NCBI GenBank assembly: GCA_020072585.1
Contig: JAIQGL010000006.1
Location: 165,808 to 211,233 of the forward strand
Origin: Terriglobia bacterium
GTDB taxonomy: Bacteria > Acidobacteriota > Terriglobia > Terriglobales > Acidobacteriaceae
Length of the DNA stretch: 45,426 nt
Direction of reading: 5' to 3'
The position numbers were made by a program, and so were the translations under genes. This document shows, in pieces, positions 33,635-41,119 of this stretch. The notes beneath the pieces were generated by a model, which saw only the letters and a list, made by a program, of their open reading frames with translations, made no database searches and was not told the origin of the DNA. How positions within the stretch are numbered: the stretch's first letter is position 1; the number at the start of each line of letters is the position of its first letter.

Positions 33635-35314
33635 ATGCGAAAGATTCTGTACGTCTCCACTACCCTCGCGTTTCTTGTGGTCATCTTGTGCTCAACTGGA
33701 AATGCGCAATCTCCCTCGGTGCGGCCCAATCCGCTGAAGCTGCGTGCACTCAACTGCGCATCTGATCTGGGCTTTTGCCGTGAAGTAAACCTTCATAACG
33801 AACCCAACGAGAAGTACATCGGGCATGACGAGCCGGCCATTAACTTCTATTCCAACGTTCCCGGCTCGGGCAACTCCGCCATTTATCTGCTCACGCTTCC
33901 ACTCGACCCGCCAACGCCTCCCGTGCAGAACGGCGGCGGCACATTTAATTTTCAGCTTCATGTGACATTCTGGATTGGAATGAACCTGTGTGACAGCGAG
34001 TCTTATCCGGAGTTCACCAAAAAGTGCGATCCTGACACGGACGACAATATCTTCGACAGCACTGATCCCAATTCACCTCGCTTTATCGGAAAACATCCTG
34101 GCACCGCTTTCATGGAACTCCAGTTTTATCCGCCGGGCTGGATCCTTTCCCCGCAATTGATTGATCCCACGAATTACTTTGCCGCGCTGAATATTTTCAG
34201 CCTGCAACAAACCGGCGCCACCGGCGCAATCAACAATCTGGATTGCGTAAACAACACGGGCGTGGAGAGTGGGAATTTTGCCGTGATCACAAAGAACGGC
34301 GTTCCTCTTACTCCTCCCAATCCGCTGGGCGTAAATTTTGGCCGCAACAACTTTGACATGAACAACGTGCTTTCCATGGCCCCGGGCGATCAGATCCTGG
34401 TGATTCTGCATGACACGCCGCATGGCCTTGAGGTTATTCTGAGCGACCTGACCAGCCATCACATCGGCTCCATGGTTGCCAGCGCCCGCAACGGTTTTGG
34501 CCAGGTGCTCTTCCAGCCCAGCTCGCCCACCTGCAACGTTGCTCCGTATGATTTCCATCCAATGTATTCCACGTCAAACCTGCATACACGCACGCCATGG
34601 TCAGGGGGCACGGACAATACCACTTTCTCGGATGAGCTTGGCCACTTTGAGTTTTGTGATCTTGCCGATCCCGTCACCTTGAACTGCCTGGTCCCGGGCA
34701 AACAGGACCGCATGACCGGTCTGGACGCCGACGACGGCTTCTGCTTCTCTCCCGGCGGGCCATTCCTGCCTGGACCTCCCTTCATCCAGGTGGGCGGCTG
34801 TGCGAATGACGATACTGATTTTGATGGGCTGTCCTATCTCCGAGATTGGCCGGGCACGCTGGCAAACGTCAGGAAAGACCGGCAACTTCACCCGCAGCCT
34901 ATCCGCTTCACCAGCCCATTGTTCATCGCTTCTGACGGCAGCTTGCGGAATTTTGATCGGGTCGCGTTTGAAACCGACATGCCGCTGTTCGATCCCAATT
35001 GCAACATCTTTAGCCCCACAGGCTGCACCGTGCCCGCGAAGGGAATGGCGTTTTATCCTTTCTATACCACCAGTGGAAGCGCCCCTGATGGCATCTGCCG
35101 CTGGCAGTTCGGCGGCGGACTGATTCCCGGCACCAAAAACAATTTTGGTGGAAACCCAACCGCCGCGTGGGGAGATCTGTTTAGTACCGTCTTCCAGACC
35201 GGTCCCGACAGCGCTCAAGAATTCATTACCGACTTCCGCAACGGACTGCCCAATAATCCTTGCCCTGTTCACATTGATTTCTTCGCAGCTCCGCTTGCGC
35301 AAGCTATGCAGTAG
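33635..35314 (+). CDS. Large secreted protein of unknown function
   Basis: This 559-aa protein starts with a signal peptide (F-L-V-V-I-L-C-S-T-G-N-A-Q, cut after N-A-Q) and has a mature part rich in Pro, Gly, Asn and Asp with about a dozen cysteines (F-C-R-E-V, M-N-L-C-D, K-K-C-D-P, L-D-C-V-N). It likely forms a compact disulfide-linked beta domain, for example a surface or matrix protein, but I do not recognise a family. AAGGAG is 6 nt before the ATG at 33635. It ends in a strong terminator. Confidence 0.75.
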   Translation: MRKILYVSTTLAFLVVILCSTGNAQSPSVRPNPLKLRALNCASDLGFCREVNLHNEPNEKYIGHDEPAINFYSNVPGSGNSAIYLLTLPLDPPTPPVQNGGGTFNFQLHVTFWIGMNLCDSESYPEFTKKCDPDTDDNIFDSTDPNSPRFIGKHPGTAFMELQFYPPGWILSPQLIDPTNYFAALNIFSLQQTGATGAINNLDCVNNTGVESGNFAVITKNGVPLTPPNPLGVNFGRNNFDMNNVLSMAPGDQILVILHDTPHGLEVILSDLTSHHIGSMVASARNGFGQVLFQPSSPTCNVAPYDFHPMYSTSNLHTRTPWSGGTDNTTFSDELGHFEFCDLADPVTLNCLVPGKQDRMTGLDADDGFCFSPGGPFLPGPPFIQVGGCANDDTDFDGLSYLRDWPGTLANVRKDRQLHPQPIRFTSPLFIASDGSLRNFDRVAFETDMPLFDPNCNIFSPTGCTVPAKGMAFYPFYTTSGSAPDGICRWQFGGGLIPGTKNNFGGNPTAAWGDLFSTVFQTGPDSAQEFITDFRNGLPNNPCPVHIDFFAAPLAQAMQ

Positions 35315-35349
35315 AGCTCATACACCTGAACAATTCTTTTTGAAACCAG

Positions 35350-35379
35350 GCAGGCCCTCTTCGGAGGGCCTGCTTTCTT
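35350..35379 (+). terminator. Strong terminator after the secreted-protein gene
   Basis: GCAGGCCCTC (35350-35359) and GAGGGCCTGC (35364-35373) form a perfect 10-bp stem with a TTCG loop, followed by TTTCTTG. Confidence 0.85.
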
Positions 35380-35556
35380 GTGCATCGGCTAATCCGTTCA
35401 GTGTTAACCGGGTTCTGTTTGCGCCATCCACGCTCCAGCGCCGGAGAGCGCGAACGAGCCAGGCTCGGGTGCGACAATCGTCGGCAGAGAGTTGCAAATC
35501 AAGACCCCACCCGGCATTTTCAACTTTCATTGCAAACAAAGGCGCTTTCACGATTC

Positions 35557-35622
35557 GACCCTTGCATGACCCTTGGGAGACGCTTGGGTGGCCCTTGCGT
35601 GACCCTTGGGTGACGCTTGCGT
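35557..35622. repeat. Six tandem 11-bp units, GACSCTTGSGT type
   Basis: GACCCTTGCAT, GACCCTTGGGA, GACGCTTGGGT, GGCCCTTGCGT, GACCCTTGGGT and GACGCTTGCGT follow without gaps. An 11-bp period is one helical turn, so equal sites would face the same side of the DNA. It is not a CRISPR: units are short and lack spacers. Confidence 0.8.
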
Positions 35623-35685
35623 GACGCAATCCCAAACCCAAATCGGCAGAGGGGTACAACATCCAAACAGCCCACCCCGAGGATA

Positions 35686-35775
35686 AGCATTTTTGTTGAA
35701 AATAAAGCTCCAACCCCAATTCGATAAGGCAGTCACAAGCCAGTCATAAAGCAGTCATAAGACTGTCGAAGGTCT
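35686..35775 (+). repeat. Dispersed hairpin plus 11-bp tandem repeat element, copy B
   Basis: TTTTTGTT-GAA-AATAAA is the hairpin counterpart of copy A, with a G-C pair replaced by G-T; as RNA from the plus strand this stays a G-U pair. Then follows CCAACCCCAATTCGA and four 11-bp units (AAGGCAGTCAC, AAGCCAGTCAT, AAAGCAGTCAT, AAGACTGTCGA). Confidence 0.7.
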
Positions 35776-36137
35776 TTTTCTTGCTGGTTTACTCTTGGTT
35801 TAGCTGAATGCTGATTTTCAATGACCAAAATACTTGCTCGCGCCCTAAGGCGTGGCTCATAAAATAGCACTCGCGCACAGGCGAATCAAGAGCGAATTAG
35901 ATCAGTAGTAGAGCGGCGGCGGGTACCGGAGTCGGTTGCATAGACCCGGGTTTCAGTCGTGAGCAAAGGAGGAAGCGGAAGAGCTTCTTTCTGAAATCCC
36001 GACACAACAAACAGCCGAAATTAAGAATTTTCTCATTCCAGGAACAGAACGAAACCGCCACCCGAATAGAAAATCTCGGCTCACGTCCTACAATGGCTCA
36101 GTTTTCGGGTACCCATGTATCGTGAAAGGAGCTGCAC

Positions 36138-36347
36138 ATGAAACGTGCTCTCACGCTATTGCTCTTCGGTGCGACACTGGCAAGCGGTGTAATCTCCGTT
36201 CAGGCCTTGAGCCTGAAACCAAAGGCCAGCCCAGTCTGCGGCAGCAGTTGTAGCCTCCATCCGCGCATATTCTGCGGAAGGGTATGTTCTTTTTGTGATG
36301 TGTCTCTGGGCGACGGCAATAATCAGGGCATTTGCACCGCGCCTTAA
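36138..36347 (+). CDS. Small cysteine-rich secreted peptide
   Basis: This 69-aa protein has a clear signal peptide (L-T-L-L-L-F-G-A-T-L-A-S-G-V, cleavage near V-Q-A) and a mature peptide of about 46 residues with six cysteines in the pattern C-x3-C-x7-C-x3-C-x2-C-x12-C. That density implies three disulfides or metal binding. GAAAGGAG with a 6-nt spacer precedes the ATG, so it is certainly translatable. It could be a toxin, inhibitor, or structural peptide; nothing in the sequence decides. Confidence 0.75.
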   Translation: MKRALTLLLFGATLASGVISVQALSLKPKASPVCGSSCSLHPRIFCGRVCSFCDVSLGDGNNQGICTAP

Positions 36348-36578
36348 ACGAATCCTTACCGCGGCTTGGGGACCCCGATTCACGTGATCCGATGATCGGG
36401 AAAAGGCTGAGCGGCTAGTTGCCAATTGCCAGTTGCTGTTCCTCAGATCAGTGTCATCCGTGAAAATCAGTGGTGGGTTCTGGCCTTGCACGACCAGGCA
36501 CTTGCTACACTAGAGCCAATGGCTACGGCAACCGAAGCCTCGATCTGTTCTTTTCTATCCCTCATCATAGCGTGGGTG

Positions 36579-36633
36579 CCCATCCTTTCGCAGAAGCTGG
36601 CTCTTGGTTTTTCAGCTTTGGCGAAAGGGTGGG
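36579..36633 (+). ncRNA. Large stem-loop, possible structured RNA or MITE-like repeat
   Basis: CCCATCCTTTCGC (36579-36591) pairs with GCGAAAGGGTGGG (36621-36633) with one G-U, and inside it AAGCTG (36594-36599) pairs with CAGCTT (36613-36618). This 19-bp two-part stem is far beyond chance. Whether it acts as RNA or is a dispersed DNA repeat cannot be told. Confidence 0.45.
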
Positions 36634-36763
36634 ATTCGATACTGCATCCTTCTCACATTTGCCAACGCGACACAAGTGTCGATGCACGACCTTGGTCGTG
36701 CCGTTAAGACCAAGAAAAATGAAATTCCTCGCGCCGTAGGCCCGCTCGCGTATCGCTAAATAA

Positions 36764-36800
36764 GGGAGTGCCGATGCAATGGCGCTCCCTTTCTTGTTTC
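36764..36800 (+). terminator. Terminator-like hairpin downstream of the stem-loop cluster
   Basis: GGGAGTGCC (36764-36772) pairs with GGCGCTCCC (36781-36789) with one G-U, followed by TTTCTTGTTT. No protein gene precedes it closely, so it may end a non-coding transcript. Confidence 0.6.
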
Positions 36801-37093
36801 CCCTTTCACCGGGAAATGCGTCGCTTAGCCGTATAAAAGCAGTCCCTTTTGGGAATTGTCATTTGAACTACAAGAAAATGGAACTGACAAGAAACCCCTT
36901 AGGCTCCCAATTGGCAGCGTGCAGCTTCGGACCCGGCAGGCATATTCCGCAAATTTGCAGAATCGGACTTTGGGAAAACAGAAAAGCTTGAGCCATCTAG
37001 TCTGAAGAGCGAATCATCAGGCCTATACTCGTCTACCCCCTTGAAAGGCCCGTAATGTGTGAACCTACGGCTTTGTCGCATTCGAAAGGAAAG

Positions 37094-37846
37094 ATGGCTA
37101 TGCGATGGAACTTGATTATCTTGTTGCTGTTGGTGCGGCTCCCTCTGAGTTATGCCCAACCTGATAGCGCCAACATTGGGGCGATAGTTGACAATGTTCA
37201 ATTTAATAAAGAAATGACTACGGCACTCGTCCGGGTGCTCAACCAATCGGGCAAGGACATTACAGGATTCGATATCTCGGTTGATGTCCGCTATCGTAAT
37301 GGTCGAACGAAACATTTTGAAAGGCTCGTGGAGTTGTTGCCCAAGATGGTCTTTCAGCAAATTGTGCACGATAGTCCCACACTCGGTGAAGGAGCATTAC
37401 GACCGGGAAACATTGAGGACGTGACAATTAACCTTGTTCCACCCACTGACAAAAACCTGGTGCTAAGCGCCGATATTAAAGTGGATATGGTGGTCTATCT
37501 GGATCTGAACGCTGAAGGGCAGAACCAGGAGGCCATAGGCCGTCTTATTGCTCTGCGCAAGGGACATGTAGATGCGGATATTAAAGCTGCGGAAATCATC
37601 AGCACGGCGGCAGCCGATACGGTTACACCGGATCCTAGAGGCATGGCCCTGCGTCAACTTCGTCAACTCCAGTCCGAACAAGAGAAGAGAAATGATGACA
37701 CCGGTGGATTTTCCATTGAACTACAGACCATCATCCATGACTTGGAGCGCGATCAGAATGTTGATTTGAAAAGCTACGCACGCCAGCGAAATAAGGACGC
37801 AGTAGTCAAATTGTCCCACACCAAGATTGGAGGGAGGGCGAACTAA
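37094..37846 (+). CDS. Secreted protein of unknown function, first gene of a pair
   Basis: This 250-aa protein has a signal peptide (N-L-I-I-L-L-L-L-V-R-L-P-L-S-Y-A-Q). The mature part starts with a beta-type domain (I-G-A-I-V-D-N-V-Q-F; L-V-R-V-L-N-Q-S-G-K-D-I-T-G-F) resembling a FxLYD-like fold, and ends in a highly charged helical tail. AAAGGA precedes the ATG at 37094. Its stop overlaps the next ATG (TAATG), so the pair is cotranslated. Confidence 0.72.
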   Translation: MAMRWNLIILLLLVRLPLSYAQPDSANIGAIVDNVQFNKEMTTALVRVLNQSGKDITGFDISVDVRYRNGRTKHFERLVELLPKMVFQQIVHDSPTLGEGALRPGNIEDVTINLVPPTDKNLVLSADIKVDMVVYLDLNAEGQNQEAIGRLIALRKGHVDADIKAAEIISTAAADTVTPDPRGMALRQLRQLQSEQEKRNDDTGGFSIELQTIIHDLERDQNVDLKSYARQRNKDAVVKLSHTKIGGRAN

Positions 37847-38979
37847 TGCGAATAGCGGTCTTTATTCTCATGCTTCTCGCCATTCCGGTCAATCTAATAG
37901 CTCAACAATGCAGCAAGGCTACGGCGGCTTTGGTTTCAGAGCAAAGCGAAAACAAGTTTAGCTGTAGTGGCCCTTTCGGCGGGAGTGGCATAGGTCAAGT
38001 CATAGTCACTGACAACTATTCTCTCAGTTGCGTAAACACCAATGATGGAACGGAATATTTCAAAGACGCGTCAACGGTAACTGGACATGGGGAATGCTCC
38101 GTCTGTACAGCATCGAATGGATGCCTCAATAACAAAAGATGCGATCCGGAAATGAAAATGATAATCAATCCTGCCACGGATGCTTCAGGGGCAGGGGCAA
38201 CAGGGAATAATCAGTTCTTTAACAATGCCACTGATCATTTCCTCTGTGACGGCATAAGATGCCTTGGCAGCACTACGGGCTGTGGCATTGGGAACCAATT
38301 TCAGGATTTCCATCAGTGTACCGGCATAGCTTGTACTGTGGGACCGCCGCCTCCACCAGGGCCATGCATCAATCCACCTAAGCCTGGCCTCGGCTTCAAA
38401 ACCAACCAGACCGACGATCCCACGGATGATACTGGATGCAGCCCGATCATCATTGATCTGACCGGCAACGGCTTTGAACTCACCGATGCCGCGCACGGAG
38501 TGACGTTCGATATCGCCGCCACCGGCATACCAATGCGCATAGCCTGGACCGCGAACGCCAACAACGCTTTTCTGGTGCTTGACCGCGATGGCAGCGGCAC
38601 AATCACCAGCGGCGCCGAGTTATTTGGCAACTTCACGTCGCAACCTTCCTCACCGCATCCCAACGGCTTCCTGGCGCTCGCTGAATATGACAAGCCGGAA
38701 AATGGAGGCAACGGCGACCGCGTGATTGACTCCCATGACGCAATCTATTCTCAGTTGCGTCTCTGGGTCGATGCCAACCATGACGGCTTTTCCCAACCCG
38801 GGGAGCTGCATACTCTTCCGGAGATGAGCGTCTTTTCCATCAGTCTGGATTACTCGCTCTCTAGACGGACCGACGAGTTCGGCAACGTCTTCCGCTACAA
38901 AGCAAGACTAAATCAAAGGCAGCACGGAGAATCCGACGTTGGGAAGAAGGCATATGATGTATTTTTTGTAAGCCAGTAA
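37846..38979 (+). CDS. Secreted cysteine-rich protein with C-terminal EF-hand/RTX-like calcium domain
   Basis: This 377-aa protein has a signal peptide, a cysteine-rich N-terminal part (about 20-170, 16 cysteines), a poly-proline hinge (P-P-P-P-P-G-P, 167-173) and a C-terminal domain (198-377) of the type found at the ends of RTX-like exoproteins: I-I-I-D-L-T-G-N-G-F-E-L-T, then D-R-D-G-S-G-T-I (246-253) and D-A-N-H-D-G-F-S-Q-P-G-E (309-320), which fits a canonical EF-hand loop. Calcium binding is likely. The stop/start overlap couples it to the upstream secreted protein; they may form a surface complex. Confidence 0.8.
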   Translation: MRIAVFILMLLAIPVNLIAQQCSKATAALVSEQSENKFSCSGPFGGSGIGQVIVTDNYSLSCVNTNDGTEYFKDASTVTGHGECSVCTASNGCLNNKRCDPEMKMIINPATDASGAGATGNNQFFNNATDHFLCDGIRCLGSTTGCGIGNQFQDFHQCTGIACTVGPPPPPGPCINPPKPGLGFKTNQTDDPTDDTGCSPIIIDLTGNGFELTDAAHGVTFDIAATGIPMRIAWTANANNAFLVLDRDGSGTITSGAELFGNFTSQPSSPHPNGFLALAEYDKPENGGNGDRVIDSHDAIYSQLRLWVDANHDGFSQPGELHTLPEMSVFSISLDYSLSRRTDEFGNVFRYKARLNQRQHGESDVGKKAYDVFFVSQ

Positions 38980-38994
38980 GTAAGCTCCATCGCG

Positions 38995-39024
38995 GGCGCA
39001 GCCTCTCAAGCTGCGCCTTTCAAT
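38995..39024. terminator. Shared terminator between convergent genes
   Basis: GGCGCAGC (38995-39002) pairs with GCTGCGCC (39010-39017), followed by TTTCAATTTG. It lies between the end of the calcium-domain gene and the end of the HD gene. Confidence 0.75.
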
Positions 39025-39595
39025 TTGCTTGCATCGCCCCCGCCAGCCCCAACTCCGCCGCAATCCCTTTCATCGCCTCAATGCAAAACGCGATGTGCTC
39101 TTCCAGATCAACGCCCAGATCGGCGGCGCCGTTGATAATATCGTCGCGGTTCACGCTGCGGGCGAAGGCCTTGTCCTTCATTTTCTTGCGCACGGACTTG
39201 GCTTCCACCTCCGCCAGCGACTTGTTCGGCTTGACCAGCGCGGACGCGGTGATGAAGCCGGCAATCTCGTCGCAGGCGTAGAGCGTCTTTTCCATCTGGC
39301 TTTCGCGCTTCACGCCGCTGTAGTCGGCGTGGGAGAGGATGGCGCGGCGCACCTCTTCCGGATAACCCCGCTCTTCCAGAATCTTGTTCCCCACAAACGG
39401 GTGCTCCGCCGGCGTCGGATATTTTTCATAATCGAAGTCGTGCAGCAGTCCGGTGATGCCCCATTTGTTTTCGTCCTCGCCGAACTTCCGGGCATAGGCG
39501 CGCATGCACGCTTCCACGGCCAGCATGTGTTTGCGCAGGCTTTCTGATTGGGTGTATTCGCAAAGCAGGCTCCAGGCCTGGTCTCGATCCATCAT
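39020..39595 (-). CDS. HD-domain metal-dependent phosphohydrolase
   Basis: This 191-aa protein has the HD metal-site residues: H23 in R-K-H-M-L-A-V-E, the pair H52-D53 in L-L-H-D-F-D-Y, H89 in A-I-L-S-H-A-D, and D109 in A-C-D-E-I-A-G. It is a small cytoplasmic hydrolase of nucleotides or phosphorylated metabolites; the family is broad. Two ATGs are adjacent (39595/39592) without a ribosome-binding site. Upstream, a TAGGGT-like -10 stands 6 nt before an 8-codon mini-frame (39615-39592) whose TGA overlaps the first ATG, a possible coupled leader. Confidence 0.87.
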   Translation of the reverse strand: MMDRDQAWSLLCEYTQSESLRKHMLAVEACMRAYARKFGEDENKWGITGLLHDFDYEKYPTPAEHPFVGNKILEERGYPEEVRRAILSHADYSGVKRESQMEKTLYACDEIAGFITASALVKPNKSLAEVEAKSVRKKMKDKAFARSVNRDDIINGAADLGVDLEEHIAFCIEAMKGIAAELGLAGAMQAN

Positions 39596-39619
39596 GGTCT
39601 CAGTCCATTTGTCATGGTT

Positions 39620-39738
39620 TTACCCTATGTTTTATACCTGTTTTCTCTATTTATTCCCCTATTTTCTATCATTGATTCCGGTTTTTGCCTAAGTTTATTC
39701 TTGACATTCCAGAGTTCATCATTGAAACTAGGGTGAGT
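39620..39738. promoter_or_regulatory. Divergent promoter region between HD and zinc-ribbon XRE genes
   Basis: This AT-rich gap holds a perfect -35 TTGACA (39701-39706) pointing right, with a weak -10 GAAACT 17 bp later, and three related motifs around ACCCTATGTTTTA, ACCTGTTTTCTCTA and CCCCTATTTTCTA (39622, 39636, 39656). These may be regulator sites for one or both genes. Confidence 0.4.
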
Positions 39739-39800
39739 TGAGGGCTCCTTGCAGTAAGGTTTCTGGAGAAACTGCCTGCTCTGGCACTCCGAAATCATCC

Positions 39801-40337
39801 ATGGCTACAGCATTGGCTCCGGTAGATTCCCGGGAAGTGGTACGTTGCGACCATTGTCATCTCGTCCAATTCCGGACCACCAACAATCTTTGCAGAAAAT
39901 GCCGCACCTCGCTGGACGAGGATGAGCCCGAACCGATCCTGGAAATCCAGGTCCCAGTGGAGGCCCCCGCGAACGGCAACCATTCCCATCTACAGGTTGC
40001 TTCAGCCATCCGTATGCTAAGACAAAAGTCCGGACTGAGCCAGCGCCAGCTTGCCCTGCGCATGCAGGTGCCACGCACCTATGTCTCAAAAATCGAAAAT
40101 GAAAAAGCCATGCCCACGCTTTCTTCCCTCCAGCGGCTGGCTACGGCGCTGGAAGTTTCCATGGCCGACCTGCTGAAAGGCTCCAGCCGCACCCTGGAAG
40201 ATGATATCGCCGACCTGATGCATGATGAGTTCATCGCCGAGGTGGTGCAGTACCTGGACAAGCTGGATTCCATGCAGCGCTCCAGTCTGATGGCCCAGGT
40301 GCGCGACCTGAGCATCCGCCCGCGCCGCAGCGCGTAA
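39801..40337 (+). CDS. XRE-family regulator with N-terminal zinc ribbon
   Basis: This 178-aa protein (from ATG 39801) starts with a zinc ribbon, C-D-H-C (17-20) and C-R-K-C, then a Glu/Pro linker, a XRE helix-turn-helix (I-R-M-L-R-Q-K-S-G-L-S-Q-R-Q-L-A, V-P-R-T-Y-V-S-K-I-E) and a C-terminal helical tail. A TTG at 39738 gives 21 more residues and stands just after the -10 box, so the true start is uncertain. Zinc ribbon plus XRE is unusual and suggests a redox- or metal-sensing regulator. A terminator follows. Confidence 0.87.
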   Translation: MATALAPVDSREVVRCDHCHLVQFRTTNNLCRKCRTSLDEDEPEPILEIQVPVEAPANGNHSHLQVASAIRMLRQKSGLSQRQLALRMQVPRTYVSKIENEKAMPTLSSLQRLATALEVSMADLLKGSSRTLEDDIADLMHDEFIAEVVQYLDKLDSMQRSSLMAQVRDLSIRPRRSA

Positions 40338-40364
40338 GATTCTCTTTCTCCTGTCAACTGAAAC

Positions 40365-40401
40365 ACAGCCGGGGACATCAAGTTCTCCGGCTGTTTTTCT
40401 T
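40365..40401 (+). terminator. Terminator after the zinc-ribbon XRE gene
   Basis: ACAGCCGG (40365-40372) pairs with CCGGCTGT (40387-40394), followed by TTTTTCTTTTG. Confidence 0.8.
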
Positions 40402-40529
40402 TTGCAGTTGGCTTTTGGCCTTTAGCCATTGGCGCATCGACAGACTTTAGCTGAGCCAATGGCTGATTGCTCCCCCTAGCAACTCCATCCAGCTTCTCAG
40501 ACTCCAACTGAGAGTATGCCTGGAGACCT

Positions 40530-40682
40530 ATGATTACGATCCTGATTGTTATTCTGGTGCTGATGTTGATTGGCGTCCTGCCGGCCTGGCCGCACAGCCG
40601 TAACTGGGGTTATCGCCCAAGCGGCGGGCTGGGACTGGTTCTTGTGATCCTTCTGATTCTCTTCTTGCTGGGGTATTTATGA
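40530..40682 (+). CDS. DUF3309-type small membrane protein
   Basis: This 50-aa protein has two hydrophobic helices joined by a conserved polar turn, L-P-A-W-P-H-S-R-N-W-G-Y-R-P-S-G-G, diagnostic of DUF3309. Function unknown. GGAG stands 4 nt before the ATG. Its TGA overlaps the start of the next gene (ATGA), so the two are coupled. Confidence 0.85.
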   Translation: MITILIVILVLMLIGVLPAWPHSRNWGYRPSGGLGLVLVILLILFLLGYL

Positions 40683-40698
40683 ATGGGGTATTTATGAA
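40669..40698. repeat. Perfect 15-bp tandem duplication across the gene junction
   Basis: TGGGGTATTTATGAA occurs twice in a row (40669-40683, 40684-40698). It duplicates the end of DUF3309 and the start codon of the next gene, giving the lipoprotein two in-frame ATGs 15 bp apart. Confidence 0.9.
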
Positions 40699-41101
40699 AA
40701 TGACCGCTCCCGCCGCTCTTTTGATCTCATGGGTGCTGGTATCAGGCTGCACCCAGCAGGACACGGAAAAAACCAAACAGCAGGCAGCCAAGGCCACCGA
40801 GCAGATCAAAGAAGGAAGCAAGGTTGCCGCGGTTGAGCTGAAGAAAGATGCCAAGGAAGCGGCGAAACAGACCAAGGCCATAGCGGAAGGCGTGAAGCAG
40901 GGCCTGCAAACGCCGGACAAGCCTGTGAATGTGAACTCGGCTTCCAGGGTGCAGCTCCAGACGTTGCCGGGTGTGGACGAGGTAACTGCCGATCGCATCA
41001 TCAAGGGCCGCCCGTATCACACGCGCGATGAACTGGGCGCCAAGGGCGTGGTTTCGCCGGATGAGTTCAACGCCATCAAGGACAGGATTGCGGTGAAATA
41101 G
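40679..41101 (+). CDS. Lipoprotein with helix-hairpin-helix (ComEA-like) domain
   Basis: This 140-aa protein has a lipoprotein signal (L-V-S-G-C near residue 24), a Lys/Ala/Glu-rich coiled segment (about 28-80) and a C-terminal helix-hairpin-helix region: N-V-N-S-A-S-R-V-Q-L-Q-T-L-P-G-V, then D-R-I-I-K-G-R-P-Y, as in ComEA-type DNA-binding proteins. It may bind DNA at the cell envelope. The start is 40679 or, 15 bp later, 40694; the duplication made the first. It is coupled to DUF3309. Confidence 0.82.
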   Translation: MNGVFMKMTAPAALLISWVLVSGCTQQDTEKTKQQAAKATEQIKEGSKVAAVELKKDAKEAAKQTKAIAEGVKQGLQTPDKPVNVNSASRVQLQTLPGVDEVTADRIIKGRPYHTRDELGAKGVVSPDEFNAIKDRIAVK

Positions 41102-41119
41102 TTTTGCGGTTGAGGAGCC

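Larger units (their letters stand above)
35315..36137. other. Repeat-rich intergenic region
   Basis: About 820 bp without a credible gene. After the terminator it holds an 11-bp tandem array (35557-35622) and copy B of the hairpin element (35686-35775). A TACAAT box at 36090-36095 lies about 43 nt before the next ATG, with AAAGGAG upstream of that start. Confidence 0.55.
36348..37093 (+). other. Intergenic region with several hairpins
   Basis: About 745 bp without a clear gene. A large stem-loop (36579-36633), two small perfect hairpins (CGACAC-AA-GTGTCG and GCACGACC-TT-GGTCGTGC near 36667-36700) and a terminator (36764-36800) follow each other, suggesting a structured RNA or a mobile repeat. 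A 62-codon frame from 36520 across the hairpins is judged to be chance. Confidence 0.5.

Noticed and set aside
35557-35775. CRISPR-like repeats
   Set aside because: Units are 11 bp without spacers and diverge from one another; no cas genes.
36520-36707. 62-codon frame after a TACACT box
   Set aside because: It runs through strong hairpins whose pairing explains the sequence; the protein has no signal or domain. Kept only as part of the structured region.
36779-36991. 70-codon frame
   Set aside because: No ribosome-binding site, starts in a terminator stem, no recognisable features.
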